From an uncultured Pelagibacteraceae bacterium (lineage in GTDB: Bacteria > Pseudomonadota > Alphaproteobacteria > Pelagibacterales > Pelagibacteraceae): 14,524 nucleotides of DNA. The notes under the pieces are model-generated. The model was not told where the DNA came from and did not search any database. It saw nothing but the letters and a program-made list of their open reading frames with translations. Position 1 is the first letter of the stretch, and every line of letters starts with the position of its first letter. The stretch is from positions 1 through 14,524 of the forward strand of contig CAJXDV010000016.1 of NCBI GenBank assembly GCA_913052435.1, given 5' to 3'. A program made the translations under genes and the position numbers. Shown piece after piece: positions 7,111 through 14,048 of this stretch.

Positions 7111-7371
7111 TTAAAGAGAATTTATTTTTTTTGTAATTCTTGAAACGTTTCTAGAAACATTTTGTTTCTTAATTACGCCAGTTTTTGCTATTTTCATTAG
7201 CACAGAATTTAATTTTGGAAGGAAAGTTAAGGCTTCTTTTTTATTCTTTTTATTGAGGATAGTATTCATTTTTTTTAAAGCCAGTCTAAATTTTCTTTTT
7301 CTAGATTTGTTTACAGCAGTTTGTTTTGAAATTCTTCTAATTCGTTTGATTGCTGATTTTGTGTTTGCCAT
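7111..7371 (-). CDS. rpsT: 30S ribosomal protein S20
   Basis: This is a small basic protein of the 30S subunit that binds 16S rRNA. It has 86 residues, the usual size. The start MANTKSAIKRIRR is the conserved S20 opening, so ATG 7371 is chosen although the frame continues upstream to an earlier ATG at 7434. The body is lysine/arginine-rich helix (SRKRKFRLALKKM) with the conserved end region VIKKQNVSRNVSRITKKIN. It lies 50 bases after mutM and 296 bases before dnaA on the same strand, an order familiar in Alphaproteobacteria. A good promoter is placed so close to the start that the mRNA would have almost no leader. No Shine-Dalgarno sequence is present, consistent with that. Confidence 0.95.
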   Translation of the reverse strand: MANTKSAIKRIRRISKQTAVNKSRKRKFRLALKKMNTILNKKNKKEALTFLPKLNSVLMKIAKTGVIKKQNVSRNVSRITKKINSL

Positions 7372-7380
7372 AAGCGCGAT

Positions 7381-7409
7381 TGTATATCTTGAGAATTTAT
7401 ACTGGTCAA
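7381..7409 (-). promoter_or_regulatory. rpsT promoter with G+C-rich discriminator
   Basis: On the minus strand, TTGACC (7409-7404) and TATACA (7386-7381) are separated by exactly 17 bases, matching sigma-70 consensus at 5/6 and 4/6 positions. The next bases are ATCGCGCTT and then the rpsT ATG. The CGCGC block is striking in this A+T-rich DNA and sits where discriminators of stringently controlled promoters lie. Transcription would start about 1-3 bases before the ATG. Confidence 0.6.
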
Positions 7410-7421
7410 TAGAATAATTAG

Positions 7422-8285
7422 TTATTTTTGGCAAATATTACAAAAGAAACTAGATCTATTTGATATAATTTTTTTTTTTATAATGCCTGAACAACTATAT
7501 TTTAAACAGTTTAAATTTTCTCTTTGATAAACATTAAAATCTTTTTGAAAAGAACCTAAATTTCCCGATAAGTTTTTAAAATCTCTAATACTTGAACCGC
7601 CTTTTTCTATGGCTTTTTTCAGAACTAATCTTGAATAATATATTATTTTTTTACAGTCATTTAAGCTTAGTTTTTTTGCCTTTTTTGTAGGATTAATTTT
7701 ACAGAGAAATAAAATTTCACTAGCATATATATTTCCAATACCTGAAACAAATTTTTGATCTAATAAAAAATTTTTAATATTTTTTTTTTTATTTCTAAAA
7801 TATTTATAAATGTAATTTATGTTAAATGACGAAAAAAAAGGTTCGGGTCCAAAATGACTAAATTTTTTTTTTAAATCTTTATTATTTTTAATCAATAAAA
7901 TATAACCAAATCTTCTTGGATCATTATAAATTAATTTTAATTTATTAAATTTTATTTCAATATGATTATGTTTTTCTGGCAAAAATAAAGTATTATAAAA
8001 ACTTGTATTTGTGATCGTTTTTGTTTTATTTTTTTTTAATAAATGTATCGTACCTGTCATGCCAAGATGTATCATACATCCAGTATTATCTTCAAAAATT
8101 AATATTAAGTATTTAGAAAATCTACTAACTTTTTTAATTTTTTTTTTTCGTATAAATTGTTCAAAGTTGTAAGGGATTTTAAACCTTAAATTTCTGTTTT
8201 TTACTAATACTTTTTTAATTATCTTTCCTTTAATCTTTTTGTTCAAGGACTGTTTAATAATTTCTACTTCTGGCAATTCTGGCAT
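7422..8285 (-). CDS. mutM: Formamidopyrimidine-DNA glycosylase (MutM/Fpg)
   Basis: This is a base-excision repair enzyme that removes 8-oxoguanine and formamidopyrimidines and nicks the abasic site. It has 287 residues, slightly longer than the usual 270 or so. The N-terminus MPELPEVE gives the catalytic Pro (after Met removal) and Glu. Also visible are SRFSKYL with the conserved Lys58, HLGMTG at 73-78, DPRRFG at 122-127 and the helix-two-turn-helix GIGNIYASE at 182-190. The C-terminal zinc finger has Cys260, Cys265, Cys282 and Cys285 plus Arg277 in SNRSSFFC, but its first knuckle is C-x4-C where C-x2-C is usual. It is divergent from ubiE with 33 bases between, and upstream of rpsT on the same strand. 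Long A/T homopolymers run through the coding sequence without breaking the frame. Confidence 0.95.
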   Translation of the reverse strand: MPELPEVEIIKQSLNKKIKGKIIKKVLVKNRNLRFKIPYNFEQFIRKKKIKKVSRFSKYLILIFEDNTGCMIHLGMTGTIHLLKKNKTKTITNTSFYNTLFLPEKHNHIEIKFNKLKLIYNDPRRFGYILLIKNNKDLKKKFSHFGPEPFFSSFNINYIYKYFRNKKKNIKNFLLDQKFVSGIGNIYASEILFLCKINPTKKAKKLSLNDCKKIIYYSRLVLKKAIEKGGSSIRDFKNLSGNLGSFQKDFNVYQRENLNCLKYSCSGIIKKKIISNRSSFFCNICQK

Positions 8286-8318
8286 TTAATACTATATTAA
8301 TCTTAAATAACAATTTTT

Positions 8319-9023
8319 ATGCAACAAAATCTTCAAAATAAAAAAGGACTAGTAGAGAATGTATTCAATAAGGTCTATGACAAATATGATCTTATGAATG
8401 ATTTTATGTCTTTTGGTATTCATCGAATTTGGAAAAAAAACCTTATAAACTGGATGAATCCTATTATTAACAAAAAACTTGTTGATGTCGCGTGTGGAAC
8501 TGGTGATTTGGGCAAATTATTTTTAGATTTTACGAATAAAAATGGTGAGATCATTTGTGTAGACCCAAACAAAGGCATGATCAGCAAAGGAAAAGAAAAG
8601 CTTAAAAATTACAAAAATATCAAATGGATTGTTGCTTCAGCTGAAAATTTGCCAATAGAAGAAAATTCATGTGATTATTATACAATTAGTTTTGGATTAA
8701 GAAATACTAAAAACTTAAATCATTCCATATCTGAAGCTTATCGAGTTTTAAAGCCAGGCGGACGTTATTTATGTTTGGAATTTTCTAAAATTCAAAACTC
8801 AAATTTAGAATTAATTTATAATAATTATTCAAAAATAATTCCCTATATTGGAAAAGTAATAATTGGAGAAAAGGAACCATACGAATATTTAACCAAGAGC
8901 ATAGAAGAATTTATAAATCAAGATGAATTAATTGATTTGTTGAAAAAAAATAAATTTGAGAATTGTAGTTATAGAAATTTGAGTGGTGGTATAGTTGCTA
9001 TTCATTCTGGTTGGAAAATATAA
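8319..9023 (+). CDS. ubiE: Ubiquinone/menaquinone C-methyltransferase UbiE
   Basis: This is an SAM-dependent methyltransferase that C-methylates the benzoquinol ring in ubiquinone synthesis. It has 234 residues. The SAM-binding glycine motif DVACGTGDL lies at about 56-64. UbiE-typical blocks include VFNKVYDKYDLMNDFMSFG near the N-terminus, SFGLRN at 124-129, VLKPGG at 143-148 and the C-terminal LSGGIVAIHSGWK. Because ubiB follows directly (stop and start share one base, TAATG), the ubiquinone role is more likely than menaquinone. It starts the long plus-strand group to 13430 and is divergent from mutM. No Shine-Dalgarno sequence is visible. Confidence 0.95.
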   Translation: MQQNLQNKKGLVENVFNKVYDKYDLMNDFMSFGIHRIWKKNLINWMNPIINKKLVDVACGTGDLGKLFLDFTNKNGEIICVDPNKGMISKGKEKLKNYKNIKWIVASAENLPIEENSCDYYTISFGLRNTKNLNHSISEAYRVLKPGGRYLCLEFSKIQNSNLELIYNNYSKIIPYIGKVIIGEKEPYEYLTKSIEEFINQDELIDLLKKNKFENCSYRNLSGGIVAIHSGWKI

Positions 9024-10591
9024 TGATTAAAAAACTATTCACTTTATTTAAATTAGGAAGAAAACTAGCAAAATCTGATGCTTTAACTATTGCTACAAAA
9101 TTTAATAAACCACCACTAGCTATTAAGATGCTGTTCAACTTACTTTCTTTTTCTTTCATAAAAAACCAACAAGTTAACCAAAATGATAGTGAAGGAAAAA
9201 GACTTTCTAATTCTTTACAATCAATGGGTACAACGTTTATCAAGCTTGGACAATTTTTGGCTACAAGACCTGATATTATTGGAGAAGAATTATCAAAGCA
9301 TTTGGAAAATCTACAAGATAGACTTCCTCCTTTTCCGTTATCTCAAGCAAAAGAGATGATTAAAAAAGATTTGGGTGAGGAAACTTTTAACTCAATAATT
9401 AATTTAAGTGAACCAGTTGCTGCGGCATCAATAGCACAGGTTCATAAAGCTCAAATTAATGATAATGGAACTATAAAAGATGTGGCAATAAAAATATTAA
9501 GACCGAATATTAAAAAAATTTTCAACGAGGAAATTGATGCTTTAATGCTTTTTGCTTTCTTGGTTGAGTCTTTAATAAAAAAAACAAAAAGATTAAAATT
9601 AATTGAGGTTGTTTTTCTATTGAAAGAAATCACTAACCTTGAAATGGACTTGAGATTTGAAGCTGCAGCCGCTAACGAGTATGCCGAAAATACAAAAAAT
9701 GATGTAGGATTTAAGGTTCCAACAATTTATTGGAATTTTACAAGTGAAAATGTAATGACACTGGATTGGGTTGATGGAATATCTATTCGAGAAACTGAAG
9801 AACTAACAAAAAGAAATTTTGATACCAAAAAAATAGCATCAGATATAATTCAATATTTTTTAAGGCATGCTGTAAGAGATGGATTTTTTCATGCTGATAT
9901 GCATCAAGGTAATGTTTTTATTGATAATAATGGACAAATTGTAACAATAGACTTTGGAATAATGGGAAGATTAGACAAATTAAGTCAAAGATTTTTAGCC
10001 GAAATCCTATATGGATTTATTCAAAGGGACTATAAAAAAGTTGCAGAAGTTCATCTTGTTGCAAATTTAGTTCCTAAAGATGTGCCTGTTGATGATTTAG
10101 CACAAGCGTTGAGATCTATAGGAGAACCAATTTTTGGGCAATCTGTTAAAGATATTTCTGGTGGAAAACTACTTAAACAACTTTTTGATGTGACGGAAAA
10201 GTTTAATATGCAAACTCAACCTCAGTTACTTCTTTTACAAAAAACAATGGTTGTTGTAGAAGGAGTTGCAAGAAAACTCAATCCAGATACTAATATTTGG
10301 GAAACTTCAAAACCTGTATTAGAAAGTTGGTTAAAAGAAACAAAAGATCCAATCAATTCAATTAATGAAGTTGTAAAAAATTCAACAGAAGTTTTAAAAA
10401 AACTGCCTGAATTGCCTGAGGTGATGGACAAAGCCTATCAAGCGCTAACATATTTAGCTAGTGGAAAAATTCCTCAAAATTCAAATTCTTACAATGAATT
10501 AAATATTAAAAAATCAGAAATGACTACATTTAGAAATCAAACTATTATTGGATTATTACTGCTTGTAATTTTAGGACTATTGGTATTTTAA
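9023..10591 (+). CDS. ubiB: UbiB, ABC1/ADCK protein-kinase-like ubiquinone factor
   Basis: This is a membrane-anchored atypical kinase-like ATPase needed for ubiquinone synthesis. It has 522 residues from ATG 9023, which overlaps the ubiE stop by one base; an in-frame TTG 12 bases earlier (9011) was rejected. Family hallmarks in order are the KxGQ motif FIKLGQFLATRPD at about 72-84, the alanine-rich loop AAASIAQVHKA at 133-143, VAIKILRP with the conserved Lys157, HADMHQGN at 290-297 and DFG at 310-312. A single C-terminal membrane segment (about 507-522, TIIGLLLLVILGLLVF) ends the protein and, unlike the two seen in E. coli UbiB, has almost no tail after it. Eight bases separate it from coaBC. 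Confidence 0.95.
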   Translation: MIKKLFTLFKLGRKLAKSDALTIATKFNKPPLAIKMLFNLLSFSFIKNQQVNQNDSEGKRLSNSLQSMGTTFIKLGQFLATRPDIIGEELSKHLENLQDRLPPFPLSQAKEMIKKDLGEETFNSIINLSEPVAAASIAQVHKAQINDNGTIKDVAIKILRPNIKKIFNEEIDALMLFAFLVESLIKKTKRLKLIEVVFLLKEITNLEMDLRFEAAAANEYAENTKNDVGFKVPTIYWNFTSENVMTLDWVDGISIRETEELTKRNFDTKKIASDIIQYFLRHAVRDGFFHADMHQGNVFIDNNGQIVTIDFGIMGRLDKLSQRFLAEILYGFIQRDYKKVAEVHLVANLVPKDVPVDDLAQALRSIGEPIFGQSVKDISGGKLLKQLFDVTEKFNMQTQPQLLLLQKTMVVVEGVARKLNPDTNIWETSKPVLESWLKETKDPINSINEVVKNSTEVLKKLPELPEVMDKAYQALTYLASGKIPQNSNSYNELNIKKSEMTTFRNQTIIGLLLLVILGLLVF

Positions 10592-10599
10592 TTCGCTCG

Positions 10600-11799
10600 A
10601 TGAATAATTTATTTAATAAAAAAATTCTTTTAATTATATGTGGAGGTATTTCTGCGTATAAAAGTTTGGAACTTATTAGAGTCTTAAAAAAAAGAAATGT
10701 ACAGGTTAAAACAATATTAACAAAAAGTGCTAAAGAATTTGTTACACCACTATCAGTTACTTCTCTTTCTCAAGAAAAAGTATATTATGATATTTTTAGT
10801 GTTGAAAATGAGTCAGAAATGGATCACATTTCTTTATCCAGATGGGCCGATTTAATCGTGGTTGCGCCAGCAACAGCTAATACAATTTCAAAATTAAGTT
10901 CTGGGATGTCTAATGACCTAGCTTCAACAGTAATTTTAGCTTCAAATAAAGACATATATTTAGCTCCCGCAATGAACGTCAGAATGTGGGAACATGCTTC
11001 AACTAAAGAAAATTTATTTAAATTAAAAAATTATGGTTACAAAATTATTGGTCCTGAAATAGGAGATATGGCATGTGGAGAGTTTGGCAAAGGAAAAATG
11101 GCTGAGGTAAATGAAATTATTAAACAAATTGAAATATATTTTAATAACAAAACAAAAAATCAAAAATTCAAGGCCTTAGTAACAGCTGGACCAACACTAG
11201 AATACATTGATCCTGTGAGATTTATAACAAATAAATCTAGTGGAAAACAAGGATATGAAATTGCTAAATCGTTTAGAGACAATGGTTTTGATACTACTCT
11301 CATATCCGGACAAACAAATTTAGATCCAGTAACTGGTGTAAACTTTATTAAAGTAAATACAGCTGAAGAAATGTTTAATGAAACAATAAATAATTTACCA
11401 GCTGATGTTGCTGTATTCTCTGCTGCTGTAGCGGACTATAAAGTAAAAAATTATAATAGCAAAAAAATCAAAAAAAAAGAAAATCTAAATTTAATTCTAG
11501 AAAAAAATATTGATATACTTGCTCATGTGTCAAAGCATAATTATTTAAGACCTAAATTAACTATTGGTTTTGCTGCTGAAACAAATGATTTGGTTGAAAA
11601 CTCATTAACAAAGTTAGAGGAAAAAAACTGTGACTGGATTGTAGCAAACGATGTATCTGATACATCAATAGGATTTAATTCCGATAACAATCAAGTTTCT
11701 ATATTTTACAAAAATAAAACAAATGAAACTCTAGATAAAATGAGTAAATCATTAGTAGCTACAGAACTAGTAAATAGAGTAATCACAAAATTAAACTAG
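10600..11799 (+). CDS. coaBC: Bifunctional CoaBC: phosphopantothenoylcysteine decarboxylase/synthetase
   Basis: This cytosolic bifunctional coenzyme A enzyme joins 4'-phosphopantothenate to cysteine (CoaB, C-terminal half) and decarboxylates the product to 4'-phosphopantetheine (CoaC, N-terminal flavoprotein half). It has 399 residues. CoaC features are CGGISAYKSLEL near 14-25, DHISLSRWAD with His76, VAPATANTISK, the PAMN motif at 123-126 and the lid Cys159 in MACGEFGKGKMAE. CoaB features are TAGPTLEYIDPVRFITNKSS at about 195-214, SAAVADYK at 274-281 and IGFAAETND at 322-330. It sits in the ubiE-ubiB-coaBC-dut order known from other Alphaproteobacteria, with four bases to dut. Confidence 0.95.
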   Translation: MNNLFNKKILLIICGGISAYKSLELIRVLKKRNVQVKTILTKSAKEFVTPLSVTSLSQEKVYYDIFSVENESEMDHISLSRWADLIVVAPATANTISKLSSGMSNDLASTVILASNKDIYLAPAMNVRMWEHASTKENLFKLKNYGYKIIGPEIGDMACGEFGKGKMAEVNEIIKQIEIYFNNKTKNQKFKALVTAGPTLEYIDPVRFITNKSSGKQGYEIAKSFRDNGFDTTLISGQTNLDPVTGVNFIKVNTAEEMFNETINNLPADVAVFSAAVADYKVKNYNSKKIKKKENLNLILEKNIDILAHVSKHNYLRPKLTIGFAAETNDLVENSLTKLEEKNCDWIVANDVSDTSIGFNSDNNQVSIFYKNKTNETLDKMSKSLVATELVNRVITKLN

Positions 11800-11803
11800 T
11801 TAA

Positions 11804-12241
11804 ATGGTTAAAGTTTTAGTCAAAAAACTTAATTCAAAAGCCCAACTTCCAAAATATAAAACTAGCGGATCCTCTGGTATGGATTTGATGGCATCAATTG
11901 AATATCCTATAAAGATTAAACCACAAGAGTCTGCATTAATTGCAACTGGTATATCAATTGCAATACCAGAGGGTACAGAAGTACAAATTAGACCAAGATC
12001 AGGACTTGCTGCAAAATCTAGTATTAGCGTTTTAAATACTCCAGGGACAATTGATAGCGATTACAGAGGTGAAATTAAAATTATTTTATTTAATCATGGC
12101 AAAGAGGAATTTACCATAAACAATAATGACAGAGTTGCACAAATGGTATTAATGCCAATATTAAAGGCTGAATTTGAAGAAGTTGAAGATTTACCAGAAA
12201 CTTTAAGAGGTTCTGAGGGTTTTGGGTCAACTGGTAAATGA
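11804..12241 (+). CDS. dut: Deoxyuridine triphosphate nucleotidohydrolase (dUTPase)
   Basis: The product hydrolyses dUTP to dUMP and pyrophosphate, keeping uracil out of DNA and feeding thymidylate synthesis. It is a 145-residue trimeric-type dUTPase. All five motifs are present: SGSSGMDLMA (21-30), RPRSGLAAK (63-71), NTPGTIDSDYRGEI (78-91, with the catalytic Asp), DRVAQMVL (109-116) and the C-terminal arm RGSEGFGSTG (135-144). In the last motif one glycine of the usual RGxGGFGSTG is Glu. The stop overlaps the next start as ATGA. Like its neighbours it lacks a Shine-Dalgarno sequence and is probably read from an upstream promoter. Confidence 0.96.
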   Translation: MVKVLVKKLNSKAQLPKYKTSGSSGMDLMASIEYPIKIKPQESALIATGISIAIPEGTEVQIRPRSGLAAKSSISVLNTPGTIDSDYRGEIKIILFNHGKEEFTINNNDRVAQMVLMPILKAEFEEVEDLPETLRGSEGFGSTGK

Positions 12242-12996
12242 GTAAAACTTTAAAAAAAAATTCATTAATAAGATATTCAAGACAAATTATTTTAAAAAGT
12301 GTTGGTATAATTGGTCAAAAAAAAATTCTTAATTCTAAAGTATTAATAGTAGGTGTTGGTGGTCTTGGATGTCCGGTGGTAGATCTATTAGCTAGAGCTG
12401 GGGTAGGAGTAATAGGAACTATAGATTACGATAAAGTAAGTTTATCTAATATTCATAGACAAACATTGTATACAACTAAAGATGTTGGCAAATACAAAGT
12501 GGAAATACTTAAAAAAAAACTAAATTTAATAAATAAAGAAATCAAAGTTAATATTTATAATCAAAAAGCAAATGAAAAGAATTTGATAAAAATAATAAAT
12601 AAATATGACGTTATAGTTGATGGTAGTGATAATTTTAAAACAAAATTTTTATTAAATAAATTCTCAATAAAATTTAAAAAAAAATTAATTGTAGGAGCAA
12701 TTAGTAAATTTGATGGTCATGTTTTTACATTTGATTTTGGTTCAAAAAAAACTCCATGTTTAAAATGTTTTTATCAATCAGAACCTTCGGATGAGATCTT
12801 AAATTGTGAGAGTGAAGGAATATTGGGATCTACTGCAAATATTATAGGCAGTATACAAGCAAATGAAGTCTTAAAAGCAATATTAAGTATTGGTAAAAAC
12901 TTAGAATCAAATATATTAATTTTAGATCTATTAAATCTAAACTTTAGAAAAGTTTTATTTAGAAAAAGAAAAGGTTGTATATGCAAAAAAGTATAA
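12238..12996 (+). CDS. MoeB/ThiF-type E1-like adenylyltransferase
   Basis: This is an E1-like enzyme that adenylates the C-terminal glycine of a ubiquitin-like sulfur carrier (MoaD or ThiS) for molybdopterin or thiazole synthesis. It has 252 residues. The N-terminus RYSRQIILKSVG is typical. The nucleotide-binding loop VGVGGLGCP lies at about 38-46, NIHRQ with the catalytic Arg74 at 71-75, and DGSDNF with Asp131 at 128-133. The zinc site has Cys174/Cys177 (PCLKC) and at the end Cys247/Cys249 (GCICKK), which is C-x-C where C-x2-C is normal. Cys190 in NCESEGILG is the usual conserved cysteine. There is no rhodanese domain. Carrier genes are not in this window, so MoeB and ThiF cannot be told apart. 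It overlaps dut by four bases and the next gene by 16. Confidence 0.88.
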   Translation: MSKTLKKNSLIRYSRQIILKSVGIIGQKKILNSKVLIVGVGGLGCPVVDLLARAGVGVIGTIDYDKVSLSNIHRQTLYTTKDVGKYKVEILKKKLNLINKEIKVNIYNQKANEKNLIKIINKYDVIVDGSDNFKTKFLLNKFSIKFKKKLIVGAISKFDGHVFTFDFGSKKTPCLKCFYQSEPSDEILNCESEGILGSTANIIGSIQANEVLKAILSIGKNLESNILILDLLNLNFRKVLFRKRKGCICKKV

Positions 12997-13430
12997 TTTT
13001 TTTTTTTTGTTTTCTTTTTTTTTTTACAAATTCATTTTCTATCGAAAAAAAAACTTTTTTAATGCTTAAAAATAATAAGGTTAATGTAAGATATGGACCG
13101 AGCTTTGATTATCCCATTAAATATATTTATACAAAAATTCAATTGCCAATAAAAGTTATTGATAAAAAAGAAAATTTTAGAAGAATAATAGATCACAAAA
13201 AAAATAGTGGATGGATACATATATCGCAATTAAGAAAGTCTAAATCTTTAATTACAACATCGCCAAAAATTTTGTTTAAAAAACCGACCAAATATTCAAA
13301 ACCCTTGGCTAAACTAGACAAAGGGAGACTCCTAATAGTCAAAAAATGTGAAAAAAATTGGTGTAATATTAAGACAGAACAATTCTCAGGATGGATAGAA
13401 AAAAGTAATATCTGGGGAACTATTGAATAA
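12981..13430 (+). CDS. Exported protein with two bacterial SH3 domains
   Basis: This is a 149-residue protein with a phenylalanine-rich signal peptide (MQKSIIFFFCFLFFFTNSFS, cleavage near 20) and two SH3b-like modules. The first, about 32-84, contains NKVNVRYGPSFDYP and ends SGWIHISQL. The second, about 88-146, ends SGWIEKSNIWG. The paired 'V-N-V-R-x-G-P' and 'GW' motifs are typical of SH3_4-type periplasmic proteins common in Alphaproteobacteria; they may bind cell-wall material, but no ligand is known here. Cys123 and Cys128 in the second module could form a disulfide. ATG 12981 is preferred to a TTG at 12975 and has AAAGG six bases upstream. Two long T tracts (12 and 11 bases) lie in the signal-peptide codons. 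It is the last gene of the operon. Confidence 0.85.
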   Translation: MQKSIIFFFCFLFFFTNSFSIEKKTFLMLKNNKVNVRYGPSFDYPIKYIYTKIQLPIKVIDKKENFRRIIDHKKNSGWIHISQLRKSKSLITTSPKILFKKPTKYSKPLAKLDKGRLLIVKKCEKNWCNIKTEQFSGWIEKSNIWGTIE

Positions 13431-13443
13431 AATCACCTGACAA

Positions 13444-13465
13444 AAATTTAATACTATTTAAATTT
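13444..13465. terminator. Weak A/T-only hairpin between convergent genes
   Basis: AAATTTAA (13444-13451) and TTAAATTT (13458-13465) are perfect 8-bp reverse complements with a 6-base loop. They lie in the 33-base gap between the convergent SH3-protein and peroxiredoxin genes and overlap the peroxiredoxin stop by two bases. Having no G:C pairs, it would be unstable. It is the only candidate terminator structure there. Confidence 0.25.
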
Positions 13466-13988
13466 ATCCCTTCAAATAATTTAACATTGTATCAACATCA
13501 CTCACTTTGAATGGATCATCATCATTGCTTTCATTATTTTTTCCATCTTCAACAAATATTTTGACAACTTCACAGTTATCAATAAATGCAGAATATCTCC
13601 ATGATCTCATGCCAAATCCTTGTTTGGGTTTGTTGACCAACATATCCATTCCTCGTGTGAATTTACCTTCTCCATCTCCAATTGGTTTAACTTTAGTTAT
13701 GTTTTGATCTCTAAACCATGCATTCATTACAAACGAATCATTTACTGACAAACAATAAACTTCATCTACGTATTTTTTTAACTCTCCATATTTATCTTCA
13801 TACCCAGGCACCTGTTGTGATGAACAAGTGGGCGTATATGCTCCAGGTAATGAAAATAGGACAACTTTTTTATTTTTAAATAAGTCATTTGTGTTAATGT
13901 CTTTCCATTCTCCACCAATAGAACATCCGCCTCCTAAAGACTGATTATCACCTATTCTTGATTTAAATGTTACTTCTGGAACGTTCAT
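13464..13988 (-). CDS. Prx5-type peroxiredoxin
   Basis: This is a thiol peroxidase that reduces hydrogen peroxide and organic hydroperoxides in the cytosol. It has 174 residues. The active-site block FSLPGAYTPTCSSQQVPGYE carries the peroxidatic Cys55 (Pro-Gly-x-Tyr-Thr-Pro-Thr-Cys), and the conserved Arg is in GMRSWRYSAFI (Arg128/Arg131). Other cysteines are Cys22, Cys79 and Cys139; which of them, if any, resolves the disulfide is unclear. There is no glutaredoxin fusion and no signal peptide. It differs from its neighbours in having a near-consensus Shine-Dalgarno sequence and a strong promoter, suggesting high expression. Operator-like elements matching the Irr iron control element overlap that promoter, and an Irr-type regulator gene lies just upstream. 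Confidence 0.93.
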   Translation of the reverse strand: MNVPEVTFKSRIGDNQSLGGGCSIGGEWKDINTNDLFKNKKVVLFSLPGAYTPTCSSQQVPGYEDKYGELKKYVDEVYCLSVNDSFVMNAWFRDQNITKVKPIGDGEGKFTRGMDMLVNKPKQGFGMRSWRYSAFIDNCEVVKIFVEDGKNNESNDDDPFKVSDVDTMLNYLKG

Positions 13989-13993
13989 TTTTT

Positions 13994-13999
13994 CTCCTC
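13994..13999 (-). promoter_or_regulatory. Strong Shine-Dalgarno site of the peroxiredoxin gene
   Basis: The minus strand reads GAGGAG at 13999-13994, five bases before ATG 13988. It supports this start and stands out because nearly every other gene in the window lacks a recognisable ribosome binding site. Confidence 0.8.
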
Positions 14000-14020
14000 A
14001 AATATTTTATTATATCGCAA

Positions 14021-14037
14021 CTTATAATTATTCTAAA
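14021..14037 (-). promoter_or_regulatory. Irr-box-like element inside the prx promoter
   Basis: The minus strand reads TTTAGAATAATTATAAG. As I recall the alphaproteobacterial iron control element (two TTTAGAA-type half sites in inverted orientation, three bases apart), this has one perfect half and two mismatches in the other. It covers most of the promoter spacer and the -10 box. Confidence 0.5.
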
Positions 14038-14048
14038 GTAAATGTCAA
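14021..14048 (-). promoter_or_regulatory. Sigma-70-type promoter of the peroxiredoxin gene
   Basis: On the minus strand, a perfect -35 TTGACA (14048-14043) and a -10 TATAAG (14026-14021, 5/6) are separated by 16 bases. Transcription would start near 14014, giving a leader of about 25 bases that contains the GAGGAG site. The spacer and -10 are covered by an operator-like element. Confidence 0.65.

Noticed and set aside
7372..7434. Longer S20 with 21 extra N-terminal residues
   Set aside because: The conserved S20 start is MANTKSA at 7371, and the extension would read through the predicted promoter and the end of mutM.
9011..9022. TTG start giving UbiB four extra residues
   Set aside because: ATG 9023 overlaps the ubiE stop as TAATG, the same coupling seen at the lipoprotein-lysA junction, and fits the family N-terminus.
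12940..12962. TTTAGAA half site as a further Irr box
   Set aside because: It lies inside the E1-like coding sequence and lacks a matching second half.
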